A DNA stretch of 64,000 bases from Streptomyces sp. NRRL F-5630 (GCF_000719475.1 NZ_JOGO01000020.1:1-64000); one strand, 5' to 3'. Shown: positions 1 through 9,148, numbered from the stretch's first letter. Translations and numbers: made by a program. The notes: generated from the sequence alone by a model not told the origin.

Positions 1-187
1 GTGCGGGACTGCGGGGCGCGAGGGGGGCGCGGGGCAGGGGCGCGGCGGGTACGTGGGGCGGAAGCGCGGCGGCGGCGCGGCACAAGCGCGGGGCGGGAGC
101 GGGGCCGGAGCGCGGCGGAAGCGGGGGGCGGGAGCGGCGCGTTCCGCTCCGTGCCCCGCGCCCGCGCGCCCCCCTGCGTCGTGCGCG

Positions 188-1336
188 TTACGGCAGGTTG
201 CGGGCCATGACGATGCGCTGGACCTGGTTGGTGCCCTCGTAGATCTGGGTGATCTTCGCGTCGCGCATCATGCGCTCGACCGGGTAGTCACGCGTGTAGC
301 CGTAGCCGCCGAGGAGCTGGACCGCGTCCGTCGTGACCTCCATCGCGACGTCCGAGGCGAAGCACTTGGCGGCGGCGCCCTGGTAGGTGAGGTCGGCGTC
401 GCCGCGCTCGGAGGCGGCGGCGGCCTGGTAGGTGAGGGCGCGCGCGGCGGAGATCTTCATGGCCATGTCGGCGAGCATGAACTGGATGCCCTGGAAGTCG
501 GCGATGGCCTTGCCGAACTGCTTGCGCTCCTGGACGTAGCCCTTGGCGTAGTCGAGGGCGCCCTGCGCGATGCCGAGGGCCTGCGCGGCGATGGTGATGC
601 GCGTGTGGTCGAGCGTCTTCATGGCGGTCGCGAAGCCGGTGCCCTCGGCGCCGATCATGCGGTCGGCCGGGATGCGGACGTTGTCGAAGTAGACCTCGCG
701 CGTGGGCGAACCCTTGATGCCGAGCTTCTTCTCGGGGGCGCCGAAGGAGACGCCCTCGTCGCCCTTCTCGACGACGAAGGCGGAGATGCCCTTGCTGCGC
801 TTCTCCGGGTCGGTGACGGCCATGACCGTGTAGTACTCGGAGACGCCCGCGTTGGTGATCCAGCGCTTGACGCCGTTGAGCACCCAGAAGTCGCCGTCCC
901 GCACGGCCTTGGTCTTCATGCCGGCCGCGTCCGAGCCCGCGTCGGGCTCGCTGAGCGCGTACGAGAACATCGCGTCGCCCTTGGCGAGCGGGCCCAGGTA
1001 CTTCGCCTTCAGCTCCTCGGAGCCGGAGAGGATGACGGGCAGTGAGCCGAGCTTGTTGACCGCCGGGATGAGCGAGGAGGAGGCGCAGACCCGGGCGACC
1101 TCCTCGATGACGATGACGGTCGCGAGCGCGTCGGCCCCGGCACCGCCGTAGTTCTCGGGCACGTGCACGGCGTGCAGGTCGGCGGCGGTGAGCGCGTCGC
1201 GCGCCTCCTGCGGGAAGCGGCCCTGCTCGTCCACCTCGGCGGCGTGCGGGCCGATCTTCGCCTCGGCGAGGGCGCGGACCGTCTCGCGGAGCATGTCGTG
1301 CTCCTCGGCCGGACGGTACAGGTCGAAGTCGGACAC
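188..1336 (-). CDS. acyl-CoA dehydrogenase
   Basis: Cytoplasmic FAD enzyme of 382 aa that introduces the alpha,beta double bond into an acyl-CoA, passing electrons to ETF, in fatty-acid or branched-chain amino-acid breakdown. The order of motifs is complete: helical N-terminal domain, the flavin-contact stretch SYALSEPDAGSDA, WITNAG, and a C-terminal domain with LLGGYGYTRDYPVERMMRDA. The catalytic base is the Glu of QIYEGTNQ near the C-terminus, as in short/medium-chain and isovaleryl-type enzymes. Length is normal for the family. The GTG start has AAGGAG eight bases upstream. The gene stands alone and is probably controlled by the palindrome about 90 bp upstream. Acyl-chain specificity cannot be read from sequence. 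Confidence 0.95.
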   Translation of the reverse strand: MSDFDLYRPAEEHDMLRETVRALAEAKIGPHAAEVDEQGRFPQEARDALTAADLHAVHVPENYGGAGADALATVIVIEEVARVCASSSLIPAVNKLGSLPVILSGSEELKAKYLGPLAKGDAMFSYALSEPDAGSDAAGMKTKAVRDGDFWVLNGVKRWITNAGVSEYYTVMAVTDPEKRSKGISAFVVEKGDEGVSFGAPEKKLGIKGSPTREVYFDNVRIPADRMIGAEGTGFATAMKTLDHTRITIAAQALGIAQGALDYAKGYVQERKQFGKAIADFQGIQFMLADMAMKISAARALTYQAAAASERGDADLTYQGAAAKCFASDVAMEVTTDAVQLLGGYGYTRDYPVERMMRDAKITQIYEGTNQVQRIVMARNLP

Positions 1337-1420
1337 GGTGCTGGTCTCCTTCTCGAACGGCCCGGTGCGAACGGGCCCGGGGGATGCCGCGAAGGGCCCC
1401 GCTGACGGCCCGCGCGCTCA

Positions 1421-1443
1421 TTACCGGTTAGTAACCTACGGTT
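1421..1443 (-). promoter_or_regulatory. candidate promoter/operator of the acyl-CoA dehydrogenase gene
   Basis: The stretch contains a palindrome, GGTTA-G-TAACC (1426-1436), nested in outer ACCG/CGGT arms. On the minus strand it overlaps TAGGTT (1433-1438 complement), a good streptomycete -10 hexamer. Short TetR-type operators of this kind are common in front of acyl-CoA dehydrogenase genes. That assignment is inference, because no regulator gene lies next to it. Confidence 0.4.
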
Positions 1444-1676
1444 CCGCATGATAGGCCGCGAAGCCTGCCGCGCCTACGGGACGCGTACCCCGAGTGACCT
1501 TTCCGACAGCCCGCGCACCTTCCCGGCCGCGCCCCCGAAGCGCTTCGAGGGCCGCCGACTATGCTCGGCATCCGCCGGGGAGGCGCCCGCGCGGCCCCCG
1601 GCCGGCCGCTTCGGCGGCCCGTACGCGGCCCCGCCGCACAGCCCCGCCACGCATCCCCGTCGCACAGGAGCCGTCC

Positions 1677-3023
1677 ATGAGCCAGTCGCCCCGGATCACC
1701 GTCATCGGTCTCGGCTATCTCGGTGCCACGCACGCGGCGTCCATGGCGGAACTGGGCTTCGACGTCCTCGGCATCGACGTCGTGCCCGAGAAGATCGAGT
1801 CGCTCTCGCGCGGCGAGACCCCGATGTACGAGCCGGGCCTCGAAGAGGTGCTGCGCAAGCACGTCGAGGGGCTCGACGGCTCCACCAAGCGGCTGCGGTT
1901 CACGAGTTCCTGGCAGGAGATCGCGGACTTCGGCGACGTGCACTTCGTGTGCGTCAACACCCCGCAGCGGCAGGGCGACCTCGCCTGCGACATGAGTTAC
2001 GTGGACAGCGCCGTCGAGTCGCTGGCGCCGCTGCTCACCCGCCCGGCGCTCGTCGTCGGCAAGTCGACGGTCCCCGTCGGCTCGGCCGAGCGGCTCGCGG
2101 CGCGGCTCGCGGAGCTGGCCCCGGCCGGTGCGGGGGCGCGGCTCGCGTGGAACCCGGAGTTCCTGCGGGAGGGCTTCGCCGTCGAGGACACCCTCCACCC
2201 GGACCGGCTCGTCGTCGGGGTGACCGACAAGGAGTCGGAGGAACTGCTCCGCACGGTCTACGCGGGCCCGATCGCGGAGGGCACGCCCTTCCTCGTCACG
2301 GACTACGCGACCGCCGAGCTGGTGAAGGTCTCGGCGAACTCCTTCCTCGCCACGAAGATCTCCTTCATCAACGCGATGGCCGAGGTGTGCGAGGCCGCGG
2401 GCGGCGACGTCTCGCAGCTCGCCGAGGCGATCGGCTACGACTCCCGCATCGGCCGGAAGTTCCTGCGCGCCGGGATCGGCTTCGGCGGCGGCTGCCTGCC
2501 CAAGGACATCCGCGCCTTCATGGCCCGCGCGGGCGAACTCGGGGCGGACCAGGCGCTCACCTTCCTGCGCGAGATCGACTCGATCAACATGCGCCGCCGC
2601 GCGCAGATGGTGGACCTCGCGCGCGAGACCGTCGGCGGTTCCTTCCTGGGGGTACGCGTCGGGGTGCTCGGCGCGGCCTTCAAGCCGGACTCCGACGACG
2701 TACGGGACTCGCCCGCGCTGAACGTCGCGGGGCAGATCCACCTCCAGGGCGGGCAGGTCACGGTGCACGACCCGCGCGCGATGGCGAACGCGGCGCGCGT
2801 CTTCCCCACGCTGGGGTACGCGGACACGGCGCTGGACGCGGTGCGCGGGGCGGATGTGGTGCTCCACCTCACCGAGTGGGGGGAGTACCGGGACATCGAC
2901 CCCGCGGAGCTGGGCGCGGTGGTGACGACGCCGACCATCCTGGACGGGCGGAACATCCTCGACGCGCAGAAGTGGCGCGCGGCGGGGTGGACCTACCGGG
3001 CGATGGGCAGGCCGAACGCCTGA
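1677..3023 (+). CDS. UDP-glucose/GDP-mannose 6-dehydrogenase family protein
   Basis: Converts a nucleotide-sugar 6-OH to the carboxylate with two NAD+, most likely UDP-glucose to UDP-glucuronate for cell-surface polysaccharide. It is 448 aa, the normal length. The N-terminal Rossmann motif GLGYLG is at residues 11-16. The catalytic cysteine is C273 in GFGGGCLPKD. The helical linker carries the conserved Lys and Asn (ELVKVSANSFLATKISFIN, 214-232), and the C-terminal UDP-binding domain includes GAAFKPDSDDVRDSPA. The ATG at 1677 is chosen because AGGAG lies just upstream and the Rossmann strand begins at residue 7; longer in-frame starts add only low-complexity Arg/Pro sequence. A strong hairpin follows the gene. 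Nucleotide specificity is inferred. Confidence 0.93.
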   Translation: MSQSPRITVIGLGYLGATHAASMAELGFDVLGIDVVPEKIESLSRGETPMYEPGLEEVLRKHVEGLDGSTKRLRFTSSWQEIADFGDVHFVCVNTPQRQGDLACDMSYVDSAVESLAPLLTRPALVVGKSTVPVGSAERLAARLAELAPAGAGARLAWNPEFLREGFAVEDTLHPDRLVVGVTDKESEELLRTVYAGPIAEGTPFLVTDYATAELVKVSANSFLATKISFINAMAEVCEAAGGDVSQLAEAIGYDSRIGRKFLRAGIGFGGGCLPKDIRAFMARAGELGADQALTFLREIDSINMRRRAQMVDLARETVGGSFLGVRVGVLGAAFKPDSDDVRDSPALNVAGQIHLQGGQVTVHDPRAMANAARVFPTLGYADTALDAVRGADVVLHLTEWGEYRDIDPAELGAVVTTPTILDGRNILDAQKWRAAGWTYRAMGRPNA

Positions 3024-3075
3024 GCGCCCTACCGGCACCCCCGCTCCCCCGCCCGTGAGGCACCCCCGCTCCCCC

Positions 3076-3114
3076 GTCCCGTGAGGCAGCCTTTCGGAGG
3101 CTGCCTCACGGGAC
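3076..3114. terminator. bidirectional terminator hairpin
   Basis: Perfect 16-bp stem (3076-3091 with 3099-3114) and a 7-nt loop, TTTCGGA. It lies between the convergent UDP-glucose dehydrogenase and SDR genes, so it can serve both. Confidence 0.85.
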
Positions 3115-3129
3115 GTCACGGGACGTGCC

Positions 3130-3936
3130 CTACCCCAGGCGGGTGGCGTGGATGCCGCCGTCGATGTCGAAGGTCGCGCCGTGGACGGACGCCGCTTCGT
3201 CGCTGACCACCCAGCGCACCGCGTAGGCGATGTCGAGCGGGCGCACGGGCACCCCCGCGGGGGTGCCCTTCGTCATCGCCGCGAGGATGTCGGCGGAGGC
3301 ACCGTTGCCGGGCGTGGCCGTCGCTCCCGGCGCGACGGTGTTGACGCGCACGCCGCTCGGGCCGTACTCCGCCGCCCAGGCGCGCGTGAGCTGCTCGATC
3401 GCCGCCTTCGTGGCGGGATACAGCCCTTTGTTCGGCACCCCCACGCGTGCCATCCAGGAGCCGATGTTGACGACGGAGCCATGGCCGCGCTCGGCCATGC
3501 GAGGAGCGAGGGCGGCGACGAGCACGTGCGGGGCGCGGATGTTCGTCGCCCACAGGGCCTGCATCTCCTCGTCCGTGACGTCCGCCGTGGCGCCGCCCGG
3601 GTAGACGCCGGCGTTGTTCACGAGGATGTCGACGCTCCCGCCGAGGGCGGCCTCGGCTCGCGCGGCGAACTCGCGCACCTCCGAGGGCTCCGCGTCGAGG
3701 GCCGCGGTCACGACGTGCGCCGTACCGCCCTTCGCGCGAATCGCGTCCGCGACCGCTCCGGCGCGGTCGGGGTTCCGGCCGGACACGACGACCTCGGCGC
3801 CGGAAGCGGCGAGGACCCTCGCGATCGCCTCCCCGATGCCGTTGGACGATCCGGTGACCAGAGCCGTCCTCCCGCGCAGCCGCTCGTCGAGGGGAAGGGT
3901 GTCGAGAAGGTCTTGGAGTGCCTGGTTCTGTTGCAT
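3130..3936 (-). CDS. SDR family oxidoreductase
   Basis: Classical short-chain dehydrogenase/reductase of 268 aa, NAD(P)-dependent and cytoplasmic. The cofactor loop TGSSNGIG spans residues 28-35, NNAG is 107-110, and the catalytic residues are N132, S160, Y173 and K177 in YPATK. The C-terminal DGG motif is present (FDIDGGI). The frame stays open far upstream on this strand, but the SDR homology begins a few residues after this ATG. It is divergent from an AraC-family activator 87 bp away, so the regulator probably controls it in response to the substrate. The substrate is unknown. Many relatives are loosely called 3-oxoacyl-ACP reductases, but nothing here supports a fatty-acid role. Confidence 0.9.
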   Translation of the reverse strand: MQQNQALQDLLDTLPLDERLRGRTALVTGSSNGIGEAIARVLAASGAEVVVSGRNPDRAGAVADAIRAKGGTAHVVTAALDAEPSEVREFAARAEAALGGSVDILVNNAGVYPGGATADVTDEEMQALWATNIRAPHVLVAALAPRMAERGHGSVVNIGSWMARVGVPNKGLYPATKAAIEQLTRAWAAEYGPSGVRVNTVAPGATATPGNGASADILAAMTKGTPAGVPVRPLDIAYAVRWVVSDEAASVHGATFDIDGGIHATRLG

Positions 3937-4023
3937 GTGTCCATGCTGGGCGCTCCGGCCGGTCCCGGGCTTGCCGGAATCCACGGCATCCTTGCCTGAT
4001 CCCGTAAGGAGTGATCGCCTACC

Positions 4024-4989
4024 ATGCGTGCGGTGGAGGGAAGTACGAGCGCGGCGGGCGCGGTCGCCGCGAGTCTGGAGCGGTCGGCCGACATCGTCGC
4101 CCGGCATGTCGGTGACACGGCGCGCGCGGCGGGGCTCGGCCTGCGCCTGGCGCGAGTGCACGGCACCACGCCCCTCTTCTTCCAGCGCTACGCGCCCTCG
4201 CTCGCCGTGGTCCTCGCCGGGAGGAAACGCTCCCTGGTGGGCGCGGACGACGAGGTCTGGGGCAGGGACCGCTTCCTGCTGACTCCCGTCGATCTCCCGG
4301 TCGTCGCGGGGGTGGTCGAGACCGACCCGGTGACCGGCGTTTTCCTCTCGGCGACCTGGGAGTTCGATCCCGTGCTCGTGCGGGAGGTCGCCGTCGCCTT
4401 TCCTCACCACTCGCGCCCGTCCGCCGGATCGCCGGACCGGCTCGGCACGTGGACGCCGGGCCTCGCGGACGCGTTCGCCAGGCTCGTCGGGCTGCTCGAC
4501 GAGCCCGAGATCATCCCGGTACTGGGCCCCGCCCTCGCGCGGGAAGTCGTCCTTCGGCTGCTCCAGACGGAACAGGCGCCCCGCATTCTCGCCGCCACGC
4601 ACGGGGAGGAGCGCTCCGTGGTCGTCCAGGCGGTCGCGCACCTGACGGACAAGATGAGCGAGCCCTGGACGATGCCCCTGCTCGCGGCGGCCCTCCACAC
4701 CAGCGAATCGACGCTCTTCGGACGGTTCAAGCAGGCGACCTCGATGACGCCGATGCAGTACCTCAAGCGGCTGCGGCTGGGCGAGGCCCGGCACCGCATG
4801 GTGATCCTCGGCGAGTCGGCGGCTCAGGCCGCCCGTGCGGTCGGCTACCGCAGCGCCTCGCACTTCTCCCGCGACTACCGCGCCGTGTACGGCACACCGC
4901 CCGCCACCGACGCCGCCCGCTCCCGTGCCCACCTGCGGCGGATGGCCCCGGCGCTCCCCGAGAGCGGCGACCGGCCGACGAGCCCCTGA
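4024..4989 (+). CDS. AraC family transcriptional regulator
   Basis: DNA-binding regulator of 321 aa. The N-terminal part (about 20-190) resembles the AraC_N cupin-like sensor domain. The C-terminal 100 residues hold two helix-turn-helix motifs: AAALHTSESTLFGRFKQATSMTPMQYLK, then AARAVGYRSASHFSRDYRAVYG, the second with the usual FSRDYRxxYG signature. A strong ribosome site (AAGGAGTGAT) precedes the ATG. It is transcribed away from the SDR gene, which is the likely target together with its own promoter in the 87-bp gap. The inducer is unknown; relatives with this sensor domain respond to small organic compounds. Confidence 0.92.
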   Translation: MRAVEGSTSAAGAVAASLERSADIVARHVGDTARAAGLGLRLARVHGTTPLFFQRYAPSLAVVLAGRKRSLVGADDEVWGRDRFLLTPVDLPVVAGVVETDPVTGVFLSATWEFDPVLVREVAVAFPHHSRPSAGSPDRLGTWTPGLADAFARLVGLLDEPEIIPVLGPALAREVVLRLLQTEQAPRILAATHGEERSVVVQAVAHLTDKMSEPWTMPLLAAALHTSESTLFGRFKQATSMTPMQYLKRLRLGEARHRMVILGESAAQAARAVGYRSASHFSRDYRAVYGTPPATDAARSRAHLRRMAPALPESGDRPTSP

Positions 4990-5042
4990 CGCGGAGGGGG
5001 CCGCCGTGGCGGTGTCCCGGCGGTACGCCGGACTTACAAGCG

Positions 5043-6161
5043 CTAGTGCAGCCCGAGTGGCGGCACCGGCTTGGGCGTCAGTTCGTCGCGCTCCTCCAGC
5101 CTCGCCGTGCTCGGTCCGCGTCGCGCGCTCGTCTCTCTCGCCGTCTCGTCCGCCTCCTTCAGGACGCGGATGACGTTCTCCCAGGTCAGCGCGGCCAGTT
5201 CGGTGTCGCTCCAGCCCCGGGCGCGCAGTTCGGTGAGGAGGGGCGGGTAGCCGGTGGGGTCCGTGAGGCCCTCGGGGTGGGGCTCGCCCGTGTCGTGGGC
5301 TCCGCAGAGGGCGACCGACTCGGGCCCCGCGACGGCGCGGACGTGGTCGATGTGGTCGGCCGTGTCGGTGAGCGCGGGTCCGGTCAGCGGCTCGGTGAGG
5401 GGGACGAGGCACAGGCCGCGCGCGGCGCCGAGCGCGGCGAGCACGGGGTCGGGCGCGTTGCCCGCGTGGTCGCGTACGGCGGCGGCTCCGGCGCGCAGGA
5501 GCGCGGGGGCGCGGGAGATGTCGAGAACACGCGTGACGACGGCGGCGGGCGCCCCGGTGAGGTCGAGCAGCATCCCGAGGCGGTTCGTCTCGCGGACGAC
5601 CTCGGTCCCGAAGACGCTCAGCCCCTCCTCGCCCGCCCAGCGGGCCCCGGCGAGGGTCAGGGAGCGGACGCCGAGTTCGGCGAGGGTGCGCAGCCCCGCC
5701 AGCGAGTCGTCGATGCCGCGCGCGTCGGCGGGGCCGGGGACGACGGCGATCCGGCCGCGGCCGTGCGCGTCGGCGATGTCGTAGGAGGTACGGGCGAGGC
5801 GCAGCGCCCCGGGGTGGGCGGCGACGACGGCGCGCGCGAAGTCGAGTTGTTCGAGGGTGCTGGTGAGGCTCGCGCCCTCGTCGCCGGGCACCTTGAGCGA
5901 CCAGAACTGCGCGCCGACCCCGCCGGCCCGCAATCGGGGCAGGTCGGCGCCGAGCGCGCTGTCGCCCAGCTCCATCTCGCACCAGGGCAGGTGGCGCAGC
6001 GTCCAGGCGAGCCCGCTGTAGCCGTCGGCGACGGGGTGCTCGGCGAGCAGCGCCGCGATGTCCTCGGGCGCGGTCCGTGGCGCGGTGGCGTCCCCGCCGA
6101 GCGGGTCGGTGCCTTCGGGGAAGGGGTCGTCGGGAAGGGCATCGTCCCGCAGGTGCGCCAT
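5043..6161 (-). CDS. M19 dipeptidase-like protein lacking metal ligands
   Basis: Membrane-dipeptidase (renal dipeptidase, M19) fold protein of 372 aa, collinear with the dipeptidase at 7756-8967. Every metal-binding motif seen in that paralogue has changed: DGHND to DGYSG, the E of KGAEGGHSI to A, THN to AGA, DLSHV to DLTGA, FSHSS to LRAGA, and GGDYDG to CGAHDT. The scaffold around them is kept, for example FGTEVVRETNRLGMLLDL and the C-terminal LTWENVIRVL. The frame is intact and normal in length, so this looks like a maintained pseudoenzyme rather than decay. A role in binding or regulation is inference. It follows the secreted protease on the same strand after a 216-bp gap. Confidence 0.85.
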   Translation of the reverse strand: MAHLRDDALPDDPFPEGTDPLGGDATAPRTAPEDIAALLAEHPVADGYSGLAWTLRHLPWCEMELGDSALGADLPRLRAGGVGAQFWSLKVPGDEGASLTSTLEQLDFARAVVAAHPGALRLARTSYDIADAHGRGRIAVVPGPADARGIDDSLAGLRTLAELGVRSLTLAGARWAGEEGLSVFGTEVVRETNRLGMLLDLTGAPAAVVTRVLDISRAPALLRAGAAAVRDHAGNAPDPVLAALGAARGLCLVPLTEPLTGPALTDTADHIDHVRAVAGPESVALCGAHDTGEPHPEGLTDPTGYPPLLTELRARGWSDTELAALTWENVIRVLKEADETARETSARRGPSTARLEERDELTPKPVPPLGLH

Positions 6162-6377
6162 GGGAGGGCTCCGGTGCTCGCTCGGGTACGGGGCAGTGCG
6201 CCCACCGTGCCACGCGGCGGGGCGCCCGACACGCCGGAGCGGCCGTTCGGGTGAGGCGGTGCGGGGAGGCCGGGAGGGGCGGCGGTGCGGTCCTCGGGCG
6301 GGGCGGGCCGGGCGGCAGCGGTACGGGGCGGGGGTCGCCGGCCGCCCCCGCCCCGTATCGCAGTGCCGCGCGGTGCG

Positions 6378-7535
6378 TCAGGAGGTGACGAGCTTCAGCC
6401 CGTACCTGCCGAGGATCTCGTTGACCGGCTGGAACCAGGTCTCGCCGCCGCTGGAGCAGTTGCCGAAGCCGCCGGACGTCACGCCCTGCGCCTGGTCGCC
6501 GCTGATGAACGAGCCGCCGGAGTCGCCCGGTTCGGCGCACGCGTTGGTGTGCGTGGCCTGGTAGACGGGGCCGTCCGCGTAGTTGATGGTCTCGTTGAGG
6601 CCGAGGACGGTGCCGCAGTGCCAGTGCGAGGTCGAGCCCGAGCGGCAGATCGAGCTGCCGACCGGGGCGACGTTGGAGCCGCGCACGAGCTGGTCGGAGA
6701 CGGTGCCCCAGCCGAGCACGACGGGGACGGTCCACCAGCCGCTGCCGACGTTGACCCAGGCCATGTCGTCGCCGGGGAAGGTCGAGCCCTGGATGTTGCC
6801 GATGTAGCTGTTGTCCCAGCCGTAGACGGCCTGGCCCGGCCTGCCGCAGTGCCCGGCGGTGACGAAGCCGCCGACGACCGAGAAGCCGATGGAGCAGCGG
6901 ACGTTCCCGGTGTAGAAGGGGTCGCCGCCGACGGTTCCGGCGGCGAGCGGGCGGGGCTTCTCGGGGGCGCCCTCGACGGCGTGGACGGTGACGGGCCCGG
7001 CGTCCCGGGCCTTGGCGAGGAAGGCGCGGACGGCGCGGTCGGAGCGGTGGGCGGCGAGGACGTCCACGACGACGCGGTTCGCGCGCGGGTCGACGCGCCA
7101 GGCGGTGACCGACGTGGGCGCCTTGATGCGGTCGATCTCGCGCTTGACGGAGGTGAGCCGGGCCTCGCTGTGCCGGGCGTCGGTGCGGACCTCGGCGCCG
7201 GTGGAGCGGACGGCGTCGGCGGTACGGGTGCCGGTGAGGGCGACGGCGAGCGTGCCCTTCTTCGCGTCGAACCACGAGCCGGCGAAGTCGGAACCGGCGG
7301 CCTCGCGGGCCGCGCGGTCGGTCTTCGCGGCCTGCTTCTCGGCGGCGAGCCGGGTCTCGGCCTGCCGCGCGGTGAGGTGGAAGTCCTTCTGCAGGGCGGT
7401 CAGCATCCCCGCCGAGGCGGGCGGTTCGGGCTTGCTGTCCGCCTGTGCGGTGGTGCCGGTCCCGGCGGCGACGCCGAGACCTCCCAGGAGGGCGAGCGTG
7501 GACAGGGCGATACGCATGACGGGTCTGCGATGCAT
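6378..7535 (-). CDS. secreted S1 family serine protease with prodomain (streptogrisin/alpha-lytic type)
   Basis: Extracellular chymotrypsin-fold protease made as a 385-aa preproprotein. The signal peptide is residues 1-32, with cleavage after AQA. An alpha-lytic-type prodomain covers roughly 40-195 and the mature enzyme starts near AAGTVGGDPF. The catalytic triad is H229 (TAGHC), D257 (PGDDMAWV) and S339 (GDSGGS). Paired cysteines C214/C230, C297/C307 and C333/C360 are consistent with disulfides. The ATG at 7535 is chosen because GAGAGG lies 11 bases upstream; an internal ATG at 7517 would also leave a working signal peptide. A 10-bp inverted repeat overlaps the ribosome-binding region. Substrate specificity is not determined. 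Confidence 0.92.
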   Translation of the reverse strand: MHRRPVMRIALSTLALLGGLGVAAGTGTTAQADSKPEPPASAGMLTALQKDFHLTARQAETRLAAEKQAAKTDRAAREAAGSDFAGSWFDAKKGTLAVALTGTRTADAVRSTGAEVRTDARHSEARLTSVKREIDRIKAPTSVTAWRVDPRANRVVVDVLAAHRSDRAVRAFLAKARDAGPVTVHAVEGAPEKPRPLAAGTVGGDPFYTGNVRCSIGFSVVGGFVTAGHCGRPGQAVYGWDNSYIGNIQGSTFPGDDMAWVNVGSGWWTVPVVLGWGTVSDQLVRGSNVAPVGSSICRSGSTSHWHCGTVLGLNETINYADGPVYQATHTNACAEPGDSGGSFISGDQAQGVTSGGFGNCSSGGETWFQPVNEILGRYGLKLVTS

Positions 7536-7550
7536 GGGGGTGACGGCCTC

Positions 7551-7582
7551 TCGTTGTTCCAGGAGTGGGGGTGGAACAACGA
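7551..7582 (-). promoter_or_regulatory. inverted repeat in the protease leader
   Basis: Perfect 10-bp arms TCGTTGTTCC (7551-7560) and GGAACAACGA (7573-7582) with a 12-nt spacer. One arm begins inside the GAGAGG ribosome site of the protease gene. It may be an RNA hairpin that modulates translation, or a protein operator; sequence alone does not decide. Confidence 0.5.
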
Positions 7583-7710
7583 CGCCCCGACGCGGTGGGG
7601 GCGCCGCGTTGACGAGAGTAGGCATAGCGAACAGGCCAGGCATAGACCAATGTTCGCCACTGTTGGTTCGTGTCCGATTCCGTGACAAGTTCCAACAAGA
7701 CGCTGCGCTA

Positions 7711-7740
7711 GGGGAGTTGGAGCCAGGTCGGCTCCAACCC
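7711..7740 (-). terminator. terminator after the active M19 dipeptidase gene
   Basis: GTTGGAGCC (7716-7724) pairs with GGCTCCAAC (7730-7738) around the loop AGGTC, extended by flanking G and C runs. It lies 16-45 nt beyond the dipeptidase stop on the minus strand and separates that gene from the protease. Confidence 0.75.
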
Positions 7741-7755
7741 CCGTACACGGGCCCT

Positions 7756-8967
7756 TTACTCCTTGCCGTCCAGCTCCTCGATCGTCGCGTTGGACGGGCC
7801 GCGCCCGCGCTGGATCTCCTTCGCCGCGATCTCGGCCTCGCGCAGGACGCGGACCGCGTTGGACCACGTGAGCTTGGCCAGATCGGCCTCCGACCAGTTG
7901 CGGTCGAGGAGTTCGGCGACCAGGTTCGGGTAGCCGGCGACGTCGTCGAGCCCCTTCGGCGTGAAGGGCGTGCCGTCGTAGTCGCCGCCGACGCCGAGGT
8001 GGTCGATCCCGGCGACCTCGCGCATGTGGTCGAGGTGGTCGGCGACGGTCGAAGCGGTCGCGACGGGGCGGGGGTTGGCCTCCTCGAAGGCACGGTGCGC
8101 CGCCATCGCGGCGGGAGTCGTGTCGAGGTGGTGGAAGCCCTTGGCGCGCAGGTTCTCGTCGGCGCGCAGCGTCCACTCCCCCGCCTCGGGGAGGATGAAC
8201 TTCGGGACGAAGGTGGCCATCGCGATACCGCCGTTGGCGGGCAGCCGCTCCAGGACGTCGTCCGGGATGTTGCGCACGTGGTCGCAGACGGCGAGCGAGG
8301 AGGAGTGCGAGAAGATCACCGGGGCCTCGCTCGCGTCGAGCGCGGCGCGCATCGTCGCGGGCGCGACGTGCGAGAGGTCGACGAGCATCCCGAGCCGGTT
8401 CATCTCGCGGACGACCTCGACGCCGAAGCGCGTGAGCCCGTCGTGCGCGGGCTCGTCGGTCGCGGAGTCGGCCCAGTCGGTGTTGCTGTTGTGCGTGAGC
8501 GTCATGTAGCGGACGCCGAGCGCGTACAAGGCCCGCAGCGTGCCGAGCGAGTTGGCGATCGAGTGGCCGCCCTCCGCGCCCTTCAGCGAGGCGATGCGGC
8601 CGGAGGCGCGGGCGGCCTCCATGTCGTCGGCGGTACGGGCCTCGGCGAGCCGCTCGGGGTAGCGGGCGAGGAGCTGGTCGACGCAGTCGATCTGTTCGAG
8701 CGTCGCGGCGACGGCCGCGTCCCCGGCCAGCTCGCCCGGCACGTACACCGACCAGAACTGCCCGCCGACGCCTCCGGCGCTCAGCCGCGCGAGGTCGGTG
8801 TGGAGACTGCCGCGCTGGTCCTCGGCGATGTCGAGCCGCCCGAGGTCGTACCGCGCCTGCTCGCGCAGGGCCCACGGCAGGTCGTTGTGCCCGTCGACGA
8901 CGGGCGCCCCGGCGAGCAGCGCGCGGGCTTCTTCGAGTCGGGCGGGGGACGGCTGGGGCGTGGCCAC
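7756..8967 (-). CDS. membrane dipeptidase (peptidase M19)
   Basis: Binuclear zinc dipeptidase of 403 aa in the renal dipeptidase family, hydrolysing short (often L-D) dipeptides. All metal motifs are present: DGHND (H27, D29), the Glu of [23 protein letters not shown] and GGDYDG. No signal peptide or lipid anchor is seen, so it should be cytoplasmic. The GTG start has AGAGG eight bases upstream. It lies upstream of the protease and the degenerate paralogue on the same strand, and just downstream of purE. As I recall, the S. coelicolor homologue next to purE (SCO3058) has a solved structure. Its role in peptide or peptidoglycan turnover is inferred. Confidence 0.93.
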   Translation of the reverse strand: MATPQPSPARLEEARALLAGAPVVDGHNDLPWALREQARYDLGRLDIAEDQRGSLHTDLARLSAGGVGGQFWSVYVPGELAGDAAVAATLEQIDCVDQLLARYPERLAEARTADDMEAARASGRIASLKGAEGGHSIANSLGTLRALYALGVRYMTLTHNSNTDWADSATDEPAHDGLTRFGVEVVREMNRLGMLVDLSHVAPATMRAALDASEAPVIFSHSSSLAVCDHVRNIPDDVLERLPANGGIAMATFVPKFILPEAGEWTLRADENLRAKGFHHLDTTPAAMAAHRAFEEANPRPVATASTVADHLDHMREVAGIDHLGVGGDYDGTPFTPKGLDDVAGYPNLVAELLDRNWSEADLAKLTWSNAVRVLREAEIAAKEIQRGRGPSNATIEELDGKE

Positions 8968-9067
8968 GGCGGGACCTCTTTCCGGGAAAAGGGACGGGGG
9001 CGGCCCCGCGCGGAACGCGGCGTCACCCCCGTGACGTACGCAGAAGAACGTACGCCCGCCCTCACCT

Positions 9068-9148
9068 CCCGAAGCCGAAGCCCCCGCTCGCGTTCCGCGC
9101 GGGACCCTCAGCCCCCGAAGCCGAAGCTCCCGCTCGCGTTCTGCGCGG
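9068..9148. repeat. 46-bp-spaced direct duplication at the 3' end of purE
   Basis: A 35-bp segment at 9114-9148, encoding the last residues of PurE, recurs at 9068-9102 just beyond the stop with two mismatches. It looks like a small tandem duplication of the gene end. Confidence 0.7.

Noticed and set aside
1..187. Small frames in the G-rich left edge
   Set aside because: Low-complexity GCGGGGC repeats, no ribosome site, no recognisable protein; it is the 3' flank of the acyl-CoA dehydrogenase gene.
3130..7698. A 1,522-codon open frame on the minus strand
   Set aside because: Only its last 268 codons show SDR homology; the rest is Arg/Pro-rich shadow of the M19, AraC and protease genes, caused by high GC.
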